Positions 14,067-21,814 of a DNA stretch of 21,987 nucleotides are shown in pieces. The DNA lies in assembly GCA_027460605.1 (NCBI GenBank), contig JAPZAN010000084.1:1-21987 (forward strand), given 5' to 3'. The notes under the pieces were generated by a model, which was given only the letters and a program-made list of their open reading frames with translations, did not search any database and was not told where the DNA came from. Position 1 is the first letter of the stretch. Every line of letters starts with the position of its first letter. This DNA comes from Candidatus Methanoperedens sp. Its GTDB lineage: Archaea > Halobacteriota > Methanosarcinia > Methanosarcinales > Methanoperedenaceae. The position numbers and the translations under genes were made by a program.

Positions 14067-15275
14067 CTAAAACAGCCCCAATCCAAGTATCGAGTCAAAG
14101 CTCCTGAATGTATCAAGTATCTCCACAGAAGCATTTCTGTTCGGATTTATCCTGTTAACCGCATCTGTAAACTCCTCCAGCACCTTTAACGCCTTTCCCG
14201 TATTCAGGTTATCATCCATCACCCTCTCAAATTTTTTCCTGGCTTTAATCACAATTTTCCCGGCATCGTCCTTACCGTTTGCATATTTTAATCCTTCGAT
14301 GGTATTCCGGATTTCCATAAGCACCTTTGCAGCTTCCCGAAGCCCCTCGAATGTGAAATTCAACCTTCTCCTGTAACTTGCCGAGAGTAAAAGGTACTTT
14401 ATCGCCATTGGTTCGTACCTCATCCCGATAAGGTCGCGCAGGGTATAGAAATTACCCGCAGATTTTGACATCTTCCTGCCATCGATCATTAGATGCCTGC
14501 AGTGAAGCCAGTATTTTGACGGGTTTTTACCGAACGCTCCGAAATTCTGGGCTATCACGTTTTCATGATGCGGGAAAATATTATCCACTCCGCCTATATG
14601 TATGTCAAAATGCGTTCCAAGATGCTTTGAACACATCGCCGAGCACTCGATATGCCAGCCGGGGCGGCCTTTTCCAAGCTCGGTTTCCCAGAACACATCG
14701 CCGTCCTCTTTCTCGTATGATTTCCACAGTGCAAAATCCGAAACAATAGAGGTATCTTCCCCCCATTCGTCGCGTTTTATTTTCTTTTTCCCCATCCGAA
14801 GCTTAAGATGCGAGAGCTTCCCGTAATCCCGGAACTTTGATACGTCATAATAAATCGAGCCGTCCTTCCCGCGATAGGCAAAACCTCTTTCCATCATTTT
14901 TTTTATTATGTCAATTATCTCAGGCACATGTTCTGTCGCCCTCGGGAAAACATCAGCATCAAGTAGAGCCAGTGTTTTCATATCCTCAAAAAACACCTTT
15001 GAATAATATCCGGTCAATTCCCGAAGCGTCTTTCCTTCTTTTTTTGCCATTGCAATAGCTTTATCCTCTATGTCGGTTAGATTCATCACCCGTTTTACCT
15101 TATAACCCCTGAAACGCAGATACCTCACGAGCACATCTTCAAAAACAAATGTCCTGAAATTCCCGATATGGGCATACTGGTAAACCGAGGGACCGCATGT
15201 GTATATCCCCACAACATCGCCCAGCGGCTCAAATTTTTCCTTCTCCCTTGTGAGGGTATTAAAAAGCTTGAGCAT
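14067..15275 (-). CDS. cysS: Cysteinyl-tRNA synthetase
   Basis: A class I synthetase that charges tRNA-Cys. It shows the zinc-binding and ATP motifs of CysRS: YTCGPSVY with the first Cys ligand, the HIGN form of HIGH (YAHIGNFRTF), PGWHIECSAMC with further Zn ligands, GGVDNIFPHHENVIAQ, and KMSKS (GRKMSKSAGN). At 402 residues it is shorter than the usual 450-470: the C-terminal DALR and anticodon region is present but the extreme C-terminal domain is reduced. Many methanogen relatives make Cys-tRNA by the SepRS/SepCysS route, so a CysRS is informative but not unusual. It lies 1 bp after the ABC permease stop and 3 bp before the phosphatase, an unusual place for a housekeeping gene. Confidence 0.95.
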   Translation of the reverse strand: MLKLFNTLTREKEKFEPLGDVVGIYTCGPSVYQYAHIGNFRTFVFEDVLVRYLRFRGYKVKRVMNLTDIEDKAIAMAKKEGKTLRELTGYYSKVFFEDMKTLALLDADVFPRATEHVPEIIDIIKKMMERGFAYRGKDGSIYYDVSKFRDYGKLSHLKLRMGKKKIKRDEWGEDTSIVSDFALWKSYEKEDGDVFWETELGKGRPGWHIECSAMCSKHLGTHFDIHIGGVDNIFPHHENVIAQNFGAFGKNPSKYWLHCRHLMIDGRKMSKSAGNFYTLRDLIGMRYEPMAIKYLLLSASYRRRLNFTFEGLREAAKVLMEIRNTIEGLKYANGKDDAGKIVIKARKKFERVMDDNLNTGKALKVLEEFTDAVNRINPNRNASVEILDTFRSFDSILGLGLF

Positions 15276-15276
15276 A

Positions 15277-16035
15277 TCACATTCTCCTGAAACTCAGGAC
15301 ACCCGCTCCCATCGCTAAAAGAGCAAAAAGAAGCATTATTGCAGCGTCATAATAAATCGGGAAATGGTTTATGCCAAGAATAATGCCCCGCATCGCATCC
15401 ACACCATAGGTCAATGGGTTAACGTAGGTGGCGCCCTCAAGCCATGACGGGAGATTGCCGACCGGGAAAAGTGCGCCGCTAAAGAAGAACATTGGCCACA
15501 TCACGAAATTAATCACAAGGCTAAAACCTTCGGGGCTGTTGAGATTGGCGCCAATCACAAGCCCGATGCTCACCATGGCGATTGAAATCAAAAGGAGCAT
15601 GAAAAATGCCTGGATGAGAACCAGCGGCGTCATGGGAACTCCGATAAATAAACCGATTATCAGGAGGAATATGCCCTGAACCATCGCATCCGTTGCCCCG
15701 CCGAGCACTTTTCCTGCAAATACGCTTGCCCTTGATACGGGCGCGACAAGAACTTCCTTTAAGAAATCAAGTTTCCTGTCCCAGATGATATATACACCGT
15801 AGAAAAGGGATGTGAAAAGTACAGACATAACTGCTATCCCGGGATAAATGAAAATCTGGTAAGAATAGCCGCTAATATCATTGACAGCCGAGCCAACGCC
15901 TGCCCCAAAAGCAAATATCCAGAGAAGCGGCGAGATTACAGAGGAAATGAGGCGTTCCTTCTCCCGAACATATATTTTAGCCTCGCGCAGCCACACTGCA
16001 TAAATGCCTTCAATCTCGCTGAAAAAATTGCTCAT
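15277..16035 (-). CDS. ABC-2 type transporter permease (DrrB/NodJ-like)
   Basis: The 252-residue membrane protein has about six helices and the ABC-2 family features: a cytoplasmic N-terminus with WLREAKIYVREKERLISS, the DRKLDFLKEVLVAPVSRAS loop, the FFFSGALFPVGNLPSWL segment before the last helices, and a terminal Arg-rich end. It should form a homodimer with the ATPase encoded just upstream (4-bp overlap). The class exports drugs, lipids or polysaccharides; the substrate is unknown. The start ATG has no strong Shine-Dalgarno and relies on coupling with the ATPase gene. Confidence 0.9.
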   Translation of the reverse strand: MSNFFSEIEGIYAVWLREAKIYVREKERLISSVISPLLWIFAFGAGVGSAVNDISGYSYQIFIYPGIAVMSVLFTSLFYGVYIIWDRKLDFLKEVLVAPVSRASVFAGKVLGGATDAMVQGIFLLIIGLFIGVPMTPLVLIQAFFMLLLISIAMVSIGLVIGANLNSPEGFSLVINFVMWPMFFFSGALFPVGNLPSWLEGATYVNPLTYGVDAMRGIILGINHFPIYYDAAIMLLFALLAMGAGVLSFRRM

Positions 16036-16985
16036 CTTTTCATCATCCTTTCCCAGAAACCGCCTTCAGCTTCGGATTCCCGTATCTCCCTTCCTGTATA
16101 ATAGAGGAATACGTCGTTAAGCGTCCCGCTTCTCACTTCCACAAAATCTATTGGACCCGTATGGGTAAGAAGGTCCTGGAGATGTTTGCTTGCGTCTTTA
16201 ATCGAAAGGTAGAGCAAACCGTCTTTTTCCTGCACACCCTTCACGTAATCAAGATTTTTTATCGTTTCTATATCGCGAACCTTTTGTTTAATTTTAACCA
16301 CATCGCCAGCTATCTTATTCTTAAGCGTCTCAGGAGAATCAAGAGCAACAATTTTACCGTAATCGATTATCGCAACCCTGTCGCATAATTGCTCCGCTTC
16401 TTCCATATAATGCGTTGTGAGCATGACGGTCATGCACTCTTTTTCAGCAAGGTCGCTTATATACGCCCAGATATGTTCCCTTGTCTGGGGGTCAAGGCCA
16501 AGCGTAGGCTCATCCAAAAAGAGGATTTTGGGATGGTGCATTATCCCGCGCGCCAGTTCAAGGCGTCGCCGCATCCCGCCTGAATAAGTATTAACAAGGT
16601 CGTCAGCCCTCTTTTCCAGGTTCACAATCGAGAGGACTTCATCTATACGCTGTTTCCTGATGCTTCTTGGAACACCGAACAGGAGATTGTGCATGGCAAG
16701 ATTCTCGCGTCCTGTAAGCAGGTCGTCCACGCTTGGCTGCTGGAATACTATTCCAATGGATTTCCTGACCTTCCCTGATTCCTTTACGATATCAAAGCCA
16801 TTTACCCATGCCCTTCCCGAGGTGGGTTTCAAAATGGTGCAGAGCATTGAAATAAGCGTAGTCTTACCCGCGCCGTTCGGACCGAGAAGCCCGAAAATCT
16901 CACCTTCTTCAACTTCAAGGTTTAAGCCTTCAACGGCTGTTATTTTTCCGTACTTTTTAGTAAGACCCTCGGTTTTGATGACCAT
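16032..16985 (-). CDS. ABC transporter ATPase (DrrA/CcmA-like)
   Basis: The ATPase has all core motifs: Walker A GPNGAGKTT, Q-loop IVFQQPSVDDLL, signature YSGGMRRRLELARG, Walker B ILFLDEPTLGLDP and the switch His in TTHYMEEAE. A C-terminal DUF4162-like extension follows. I chose ATG 16985 (MVIKTEGLTKKYG) rather than the longer frame from 17066: the extra 27 residues overlap the previous gene, have no family match, and end just where normal DrrA-type proteins begin. The 4-bp overlap with the permease gene indicates one complex. Confidence 0.93.
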   Translation of the reverse strand: MVIKTEGLTKKYGKITAVEGLNLEVEEGEIFGLLGPNGAGKTTLISMLCTILKPTSGRAWVNGFDIVKESGKVRKSIGIVFQQPSVDDLLTGRENLAMHNLLFGVPRSIRKQRIDEVLSIVNLEKRADDLVNTYSGGMRRRLELARGIMHHPKILFLDEPTLGLDPQTREHIWAYISDLAEKECMTVMLTTHYMEEAEQLCDRVAIIDYGKIVALDSPETLKNKIAGDVVKIKQKVRDIETIKNLDYVKGVQEKDGLLYLSIKDASKHLQDLLTHTGPIDFVEVRSGTLNDVFLYYTGREIRESEAEGGFWERMMKR

Positions 16986-17025
16986 GATATCAAATATGAA
17001 TGTGAAGGATAAAAATCTGATGGAA

Positions 17026-17379
17026 TCAATTATCTTTGGGGCTCTCAACCACAAGCTCCCTTTCATCCCTGTAAATTGAAACTTTACCGGTAATCCTCAC
17101 ACTGTCCCCTGTTCTCATAGAATCATACACTTCCTTTGCGCCGTTATTCTTAGCTATGAAAACCTTGACATTCAGGTTTGAAAGCGAAAGTATGAGATTA
17201 TCGCCTTTTCCGGTCATCTGCTTGCTGAGTATGGTCCCTTCCGCATAAACACGCTCATCGATTTTTGAATCCGATGAATATGCGTTTGTTTGCGGGGCAA
17301 AACCGAAATATGCGATAATAAGTGAAAGTACTGCCACCACCAGCAGTACCACAACGATTTTTTCCTCTTTCTGCATCAT
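17026..17379 (-). CDS. Membrane-anchored OB-fold-like protein
   Basis: The 117-residue product has one N-terminal membrane helix (about residues 7-27) and a small beta-rich domain outside: YAEGTILSKQMTG...LILSLSNLNVKVFIAKNN...MRTGDSVRITGKVSIYRDERELVVES. The strand pattern and the GDSVRITGKV...RDERELVV ending are typical of the tRNA_anti-like/bOB class of OB-folds, although nucleic-acid binding outside the cell is not implied. ATG 17379 touches the stop codon of the FKBP gene, so both are made together. Function is unknown; a structural or chaperone-linked envelope role is possible. Confidence 0.6.
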   Translation of the reverse strand: MMQKEEKIVVVLLVVAVLSLIIAYFGFAPQTNAYSSDSKIDERVYAEGTILSKQMTGKGDNLILSLSNLNVKVFIAKNNGAKEVYDSMRTGDSVRITGKVSIYRDERELVVESPKDN

Positions 17380-18246
17380 CTATTTATCAATGGACAATAG
17401 AGTGGCATTGAAGACCAATGTCTTGCCCGCAAGTTTATGGTTCTGGTCTAGTATAATCGATGTCTCATTGAAGCTGATTTTCATGGGAACCAGTTGGCCG
17501 AATATACCTGGGACATTAATCGTTGTTTCTGGAATCGGGTTATGTCTCAGTGTAATATTTACGTTATCCAGACCAACTACTGTACTGTTCCACGGGGCGC
17601 CCTCAAACTGAACAATATTGTTCACACTCACGTTTGCTCTAAGTGTTATGTTTTTGTTATCGATTTTCACAACAGTTTCATTCCATGGTGCCCTTGATGA
17701 CCAGATATCGTCTCCAATTTTAAGATTATAGGATAATGAGACATTGGAGGTGATATTACGGATAGTCAAATTAATATTCGTGTCAGGGATTCTCACGATT
17801 TCACCGCTTTTGTGACCCGGCCCCAATAACGTCTCAAACTGGATAATAGGAACCTCAAAATCTCTCTGAATCGCTCTTGTTACGGGAATTTCCTCTATAG
17901 TCGGAATTACCTGTATCATCTGGGGATTACTTGGACCATACCCCTCTTCAGGCGAAACCGTTATGGTTTTGGTTTCTCCCACTTTCATTCCAATCACACC
18001 AGCATCAAACCCTTTAATAATCTCTCCTTTTCCAACGGTGAATTTAAGGGGTTTATATTCCCTGCCATGAGCGGATAAATTATTTACTATTGCCACTTTC
18101 TCAATGGACGTATCAAAAACTTTCCCATTTTCAAGACTTCCTGTATAATCAACAGAAATATTATCCCCGGTTTTCACTGCTTTCTGACCAACGCAGCCGC
18201 TGAGTAATATCAGGGCTGCAAGTAAAAGAATTACGAATTTTTTCAT
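17380..18246 (-). CDS. FKBP-type peptidyl-prolyl isomerase, lipoprotein
   Basis: The 288-residue protein starts with a lipoprotein-type signal (KKFVILLLAALILLSGC), the Cys being followed by VGQK. The FKBP domain covers about residues 24-150: TGDNISVDYTGSLENGKVFDTS, then LKFTVGKGEIIKGFDAGVIGMKVGETKTITVSPEEGYG as in SlyD/FKBP17 types. A long C-terminal half, with two similar beta segments (NLTIRNITSNVSL... and NITLRANVSVNNIVQFEGAPWNSTVV...), replaces the short tail of the small FKBPs and ends in AGKTLVFNATLLSIDK, which closes the FKBP sheet. It should assist folding on the outer face of the membrane. Transcription starts behind a TATA-like box at 18281-18290 and a dyad at 18247-18280. Confidence 0.88.
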   Translation of the reverse strand: MKKFVILLLAALILLSGCVGQKAVKTGDNISVDYTGSLENGKVFDTSIEKVAIVNNLSAHGREYKPLKFTVGKGEIIKGFDAGVIGMKVGETKTITVSPEEGYGPSNPQMIQVIPTIEEIPVTRAIQRDFEVPIIQFETLLGPGHKSGEIVRIPDTNINLTIRNITSNVSLSYNLKIGDDIWSSRAPWNETVVKIDNKNITLRANVSVNNIVQFEGAPWNSTVVGLDNVNITLRHNPIPETTINVPGIFGQLVPMKISFNETSIILDQNHKLAGKTLVFNATLLSIDK

Positions 18247-18280
18247 ATTATCACGCTACCGCTCAAAGAGCGATGATAAT
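18247..18280. promoter_or_regulatory. Dyad between FKBP start and its TATA box
   Basis: ATTATC (18247-18252) and GATAAT (18275-18280) plus CGCT (18254-18257) and AGCG (18269-18272) form an interrupted palindrome; a second hairpin, GCTC/GAGC (18261-18264 with 18268-18271), competes with it. The dyad fills the whole leader of the FKBP gene and ends 1 nt before its ATG. It may be an operator or an RNA hairpin at the ribosome site. It is divergent from the MscS gene and might act on both. Confidence 0.5.
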
Positions 18281-18290
18281 GTATAAGTAA
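18281..18290 (-). promoter_or_regulatory. TATA-like box of the FKBP operon
   Basis: TTACTTATAC on the minus strand lies about 39 nt before the FKBP ATG, matching the spacing at other promoters here. It could be the main promoter for the long minus-strand run that ends with the kinase. Confidence 0.4.
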
Positions 18291-18417
18291 TTTGTGATAT
18301 GTGAACCGCAATTCTGTCTTATAGAAAGATATTTTAGACCTCGGGAGACCCCTGTATATCCTGGTCATTGTAATAGGCATTTATTATGCGATCCATCAAA
18401 CGCCGTATTTAGGGGAT

Positions 18418-19224
18418 ATGATAAATCGTTTTGATGAAGGATACAGGTACAGGCACTTTATTCTTACTATTTTCGGGACGTGGATAGTCGCTTCGCTTGC
18501 TAAAAGGATAATCAGGGAGTACGGTTATGAATATGCTGCCCGGGCTGAAGGTCATCTGGATGACAGGCTTGTTGCCCTCGCCGATATGTCGGCAATGTAC
18601 GTAATCTGGTTTATCGGCATCATGATGGCCCTTGACGCTGTCGGATACCCGATAACGCCTCTTATCACCGTTACGGGCATTGCGGGTCTTGCGATCGCCC
18701 TGGCAGCCCAGAACCTGCTTTCAAACGTGTTCGGGGGAGTGACAATCACCCTTGACCAGCTATATAAGGTCGGCGACAGGATTGAACTCAGCGGGGTTTA
18801 TGGTGATGTATATGAGATTAAACCCAGGTATACGAGGATAAGAACGCTGGATAATATGATTATCACCATCCCTAATTCCAGGGTGATTAATGAGAAGATA
18901 ATCAATTATGCTGACCCGGATACAACCATGAGGGTGAAAATACCGATAAGCGTTGCTTACGGCACAGACCCGAAAAAAGTGGATGAACTGCTGCTTGATA
19001 TAGCAGCGAAAACACCGCATGTCATGAAAAACCCAAAACCATTTGTCCGCTTTACTGAATATGCAACTTCCTCACAGAATTTTGAACTTCTCGTCTGGAT
19101 AAGGCATTATGATGACAGGCATCCTGTACTTGATTCGATTTTCAGGGAGATGTTTGCCAGATTCAAGAAAGAAGGTATAGAGATACCCTTTAACCAGATG
19201 GATGTGCATATAAGGAAAGATTAA
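18418..19224 (+). CDS. MscS-family mechanosensitive channel (N-terminus likely longer)
   Basis: The protein has the MscS core: a pore helix with GIAGLAIALAAQNLLSNVFGG, then the beta domain (ITLDQLYKVGDRIELSGVYGDVYEIKPRYTRIRTLDNMIITIPNS) and the alpha/beta vestibule ending in HIRKD. Two more helices lie before the pore. Upstream of the ATG the frame stays open back to a TAG at 18322-18324 and codes for a clear extra helix (PLYILVIVIGIYYAIHQ), so the true start probably lies between 18331 and 18361, at a non-standard codon such as CTG 18352 or 18361 or ATT 18331. A TATA-like CTTATAGAA at 18319-18327 fits a start near there. It relieves turgor on hypo-osmotic shock. Confidence 0.85.
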   Translation: MINRFDEGYRYRHFILTIFGTWIVASLAKRIIREYGYEYAARAEGHLDDRLVALADMSAMYVIWFIGIMMALDAVGYPITPLITVTGIAGLAIALAAQNLLSNVFGGVTITLDQLYKVGDRIELSGVYGDVYEIKPRYTRIRTLDNMIITIPNSRVINEKIINYADPDTTMRVKIPISVAYGTDPKKVDELLLDIAAKTPHVMKNPKPFVRFTEYATSSQNFELLVWIRHYDDRHPVLDSIFREMFARFKKEGIEIPFNQMDVHIRKD

Positions 19225-19225
19225 A

Positions 19226-19642
19226 TTGAACATTAACAAAAAAACAATCATCTCCGTAGCCTGCGGTTTCGTCCTCGCGATGGGCATAGTTGTTATTCTG
19301 GTCATTGCGGCACTGCCTATGGCATCTCATTTTTCTTTGGGGATTCAAAGGAGCTACTCGCTTTTTATTTTCTTTTTTTGCTTATTGGTAGTCCTCCCTC
19401 TTGTTTCACGGAGATTGAACCGTCTTCCCGATATTAAAAAAATACTGGGCTGGACATTCATAGGGCTCGGTGCGGAATTTCTCATTTTTCCCGTTACAAT
19501 GCTTTTCCTTGTTTTGAGTTCGCCGTCGATTGTGGCTTTACTTCTTGGAGGAATGGCCTTCGCGCTTTCGGTTGTTTTTGGCATACCTGCAAGTTTGATA
19601 AGCTTTATTATGGGAATTTCGCTTATTAAAAGAAAGGGATAA
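19226..19642 (+). CDS. Small four-helix membrane protein of unknown function
   Basis: The 138-residue product has about four hydrophobic segments (about 8-30, 45-60, 74-100, 104-130) with short charged loops and a KRKG end. No family motif is recognised. It begins with TTG at 19226, 1 base after the MscS stop, and ends 1 base before the thioredoxin-like gene, so the three are one transcription unit. A role tied to the channel or to redox control of the membrane is possible but not shown. Confidence 0.6.
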   Translation: MNINKKTIISVACGFVLAMGIVVILVIAALPMASHFSLGIQRSYSLFIFFFCLLVVLPLVSRRLNRLPDIKKILGWTFIGLGAEFLIFPVTMLFLVLSSPSIVALLLGGMAFALSVVFGIPASLISFIMGISLIKRKG

Positions 19643-19643
19643 G

Positions 19644-19982
19644 ATGCCAGAAGACGATGAACTTGCCCGGATAAAAAAGAAGAAACTTGAAGAACTTATG
19701 AAACGCAGGCAGGATATCCTGACCCCTAAACCGCCTGCCGTCATAGAAGTGTTCACCTCCCCGACGTGCCCCCACTGCCCGAGGGCGCTTGAAATGGCAA
19801 GGCAGCTTGCGATGGAAAAGCCAGGCATACAGGTTGTGGAGCAATCAACAGCCACGCCGCAGGGTTATGCTAAGGCTGCGCTGTATGGCGTGCAGGCGGT
19901 TCCCACTGTATTCATTAACGGCAAGCGAGCTTTTGTTGGAGCGCCGCCTTCTATGGAGGCATTGCGGCAGGCGGTGAAGTGA
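19644..19982 (+). CDS. Thioredoxin/glutaredoxin-like protein with CPHC active site
   Basis: The 112-residue protein has an N-terminal charged helix (residues 3-24) then a thioredoxin fold: VIEVFTSPTCPHCPRAL with C42-P-H-C45, and the cis-Pro loop QAVPTVFINGKRAFVG. CPHC is the motif of DsbA-type and of several archaeal glutaredoxin-like proteins. No signal peptide is seen, so it is cytoplasmic and probably reduces disulfides. The N-terminal helix resembles the N-terminal helix of the PDCD5 protein in this window and is not part of the usual fold. The last gene of the run, it is followed by T-rich sequence. Confidence 0.85.
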   Translation: MPEDDELARIKKKKLEELMKRRQDILTPKPPAVIEVFTSPTCPHCPRALEMARQLAMEKPGIQVVEQSTATPQGYAKAALYGVQAVPTVFINGKRAFVGAPPSMEALRQAVK

Positions 19983-20040
19983 ATTTAGCCAGAAAAAGAA
20001 TGCCTGATGTAGTCACATGTTAATTGTTTTTAATTCATTT

Positions 20041-20517
20041 TTATTTTAAAGTTTTCAGATATTCCAAGAGGTCGTTTTGGTCTTCATCTGACATCTGCCA
20101 CACAGGCATTGGCGGCTCAAGCCTCTTTCCTTCTGAATCAAGACCCTCTGTTATCGCTCTTTTTATAAGCTCGTCCGTGTACGGTTTTTCACCCTCGATA
20201 CCCGATGTCAGCGAGGAATACCTGATATCAGAAGCATTGAACGTCCACATCATCATTCGCCCCTGCCCTCCTTTTCCATCAGCCCCGTGGCAGGCTGCGC
20301 AGCTCATCATCCCGCCGCGCATTGTCATTGCTCCTATCGATGAAATTATTGGTTTACCTGAATTTGAAGTAGCAGTGAAATAAATCCGTTCCCCGTTGCT
20401 TTGAAAATCTGATGAGCTTATAGCGAACCTGCTGTAAGACTGCGAATAGAAGTTTACCGCAAAAAGACCCATCACTCCCACTGCAATAAGAACTATTGCT
20501 ATTTTTAGGTTTTTCAT
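20041..20517 (-). CDS. Mono-haem class I c-type cytochrome
   Basis: The 158-residue protein starts with a signal or anchor helix (residues 5-22) and has a single haem site, CAACH (C73, C76, H77), followed by GADGKGGQGRM. The distal Met is likely in PPMPVWQM, about residues 125-135, and the C-terminal helix QNDLLEYLKTLK is typical. It faces the outside of the membrane and carries single electrons, as in respiratory chains of cytochrome-containing methanogens and ANME archaea. Its ATG overlaps the SHOCT gene by 4 bases (ATGA). Confidence 0.88.
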   Translation of the reverse strand: MKNLKIAIVLIAVGVMGLFAVNFYSQSYSRFAISSSDFQSNGERIYFTATSNSGKPIISSIGAMTMRGGMMSCAACHGADGKGGQGRMMMWTFNASDIRYSSLTSGIEGEKPYTDELIKRAITEGLDSEGKRLEPPMPVWQMSDEDQNDLLEYLKTLK

Positions 20518-20756
20518 ACAACGTCTTTCTTTTTCTCTTCGAATTCTTCTTTGCTTATTTCCCCTTTTGCATATCTTGTTTTCAGGATTTCAAGTGCGGA
20601 TTCATGCCCTGCTTTAGAGCCGCCGTGTTCCCACAGATACTTAATTAGCAGCACAATCCCGATGAGCACCAGTATCCAGAATATAAATCCAATAATTACA
20701 ATCCACCAGCTGCCGCCCATCATGCCGTATCCATAGTCCATCATTCCATATTGCAT
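20514..20756 (-). CDS. Small SHOCT-domain membrane protein
   Basis: The product has a Met/Gly/Tyr-rich N-terminus (MQYGMMDYGYGMMGG), one strong membrane helix (WWIVIIGFIFWILVLIGIVLL spans it) and a C-terminal SHOCT segment (ALEILKTRYAKGEISKEEFEE). The start at ATG 20756 is chosen over a TTG at 20771 because GGAGG lies 6 nt before it. It is co-transcribed with the cytochrome c, a pairing that is common for SHOCT proteins with respiratory genes. The Met-rich segment could bind copper; this is inference only. Confidence 0.8.
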   Translation of the reverse strand: MQYGMMDYGYGMMGGSWWIVIIGFIFWILVLIGIVLLIKYLWEHGGSKAGHESALEILKTRYAKGEISKEEFEEKKKDVV

Positions 20757-20790
20757 ATTATACCTCCACAAATAACAATTGGTTTTTGCA

Positions 20791-20800
20791 CTATAAAAAG
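20791..20800 (-). promoter_or_regulatory. TATA-like box of the SHOCT/cytochrome operon
   Basis: CTTTTTATAG on the minus strand lies about 40 nt before the ATG at 20756, leaving a leader of about 15 nt that contains the GGAGG site. Confidence 0.5.
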
Positions 20801-20804
20801 AAAG

Positions 20805-20845
20805 CGGTTAATAAAAAATAAAAAAAGTTTGGGCTCTCGCCCAAA
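20805..20845 (-). terminator. Terminator after thi4
   Basis: On the minus strand a 7-bp GC-rich hairpin (TTTGGGC, loop of four, GCCCAAA; 20845-20828) is followed by a T-rich run (20826 to about 20805, T7-A-T6-A-T). It stands 15 nt after the thi4 stop codon and just before the next promoter. Confidence 0.8.
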
Positions 20846-20860
20846 GTTATTGAGCTAAAA

Positions 20861-21709
20861 TTATTCTGTCACAAGGACATCGGGCGCACGGTGGCTGATT
20901 TTTATGCCTTTGCCCACGCCTTTCACTTTGACGCCCATGATTTTATCGTAAGCAAGCTCTGCCGCTTTCTGCCCGGCAAGGAGCATGCCGCCAAATATCG
21001 GTCCCATGCGCGGCGCACCGTATGTTGAAGTTGCAGACATGCCAGCCACAATAAGTCCTGGGTATATCTCGTGGGTAAGCTCAACAGTCTGTTTCTCGGC
21101 TTCGTCCACCCAGAGGGAGCCACAGCCTTTCGGAACTGGGATTCCAGACCTCTGCTCGCTCAGGCGCTTGACAAGTACAGAGTCATGTCCCGTGGCATCA
21201 ATTACTACTTTTGACCTTATCGCTATCGGGTCCATGCATGTCATAAACGGCGGCATCTGTTTTGCAGGGAACCACTGGATAACTACACCTTCAACATGGT
21301 CTTCTTTAAGAATAATATCATCAACATTCGTAGAGTTAAGCAATTTCACACCTGCATCACATGCGCTTGCCAGCATCTTTGAGACCATCTCAAAAGAATC
21401 GCAAACGTAAAGTCCATTTCCGGCGTCTTTGAGATTTACGCCGCACTCTTCGAGTATCTTGTTAGCCGGAGCGCCGACAGTGTTTTTAGGCATAAGATAG
21501 CCACCCTGCCACATACCTCCACCGCCGTAGATGTTTCTTTCTATCATGACGGTCTTAAGACCTTTCTCTGCACAGTATTTTGCAGCCGCGACACCGCAGG
21601 GTCCTGAGCCAACAACAACAACATCACTGTCAAGAATATTCTGTAAGAAATCATCCAGGAATTCATTAACTATCGTTTTTGTAACATCTATCTCTCTGAT
21701 ATTTGTCAT
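20861..21709 (-). CDS. thi4: Thi4-type thiazole synthase (archaeal, sulfide-dependent type)
   Basis: The 282-residue protein makes the thiazole phosphate part of thiamin from NAD and glycine. It shows the nucleotide-binding GSGPCG (residues 34-39), the ERNIYGGGGMWQGGYLMP segment, VVIDATGHDSV with H175, and RMGPIFGGMLLAGQKAAELA at the end of the fold. In fungal and plant Thi4 a protein cysteine gives up its sulfur; the segment ATGHDSVLVKRL here has no cysteine, so this is expected to be the iron- and sulfide-using catalytic type known from methanogens. The C-terminal tail (about 20 residues, KVKGVGKGIKISHRAPDV) is somewhat longer than usual. GGGTGA before the ATG and a TATA-like box at 21743-21750 support the start. 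No TPP riboswitch is seen. Confidence 0.92.
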   Translation of the reverse strand: MTNIREIDVTKTIVNEFLDDFLQNILDSDVVVVGSGPCGVAAAKYCAEKGLKTVMIERNIYGGGGMWQGGYLMPKNTVGAPANKILEECGVNLKDAGNGLYVCDSFEMVSKMLASACDAGVKLLNSTNVDDIILKEDHVEGVVIQWFPAKQMPPFMTCMDPIAIRSKVVIDATGHDSVLVKRLSEQRSGIPVPKGCGSLWVDEAEKQTVELTHEIYPGLIVAGMSATSTYGAPRMGPIFGGMLLAGQKAAELAYDKIMGVKVKGVGKGIKISHRAPDVLVTE

Positions 21710-21742
21710 AATTTCACCCTGAGTTAATAGGGCTTCCGCCGA

Positions 21743-21750
21743 CTATAAAC
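21743..21750 (-). promoter_or_regulatory. TATA-like box of thi4
   Basis: GTTTATAG on the minus strand lies about 37 nt before the thi4 ATG, with GGGTGA just upstream of the start codon. Confidence 0.5.
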
Positions 21751-21771
21751 TTTTCGAAGCAAAGACAACAA

Positions 21772-21779
21772 GATTTATG
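21772..21779 (+). promoter_or_regulatory. TATA-like box of the gene at 21815
   Basis: GATTTATG lies about 38 nt before the ATG at 21815; GGAGG at 21802-21806 is 8 nt before that ATG. Confidence 0.45.
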
Positions 21780-21814
21780 CTCATTAAAATAAATTATCGC
21801 TGGAGGAACAACCA

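Noticed and set aside
21710..21770. TPP riboswitch before thi4
   Set aside because: The leader is too short and shows no THI-element pairing; a plain TATA box and ribosome site explain it.
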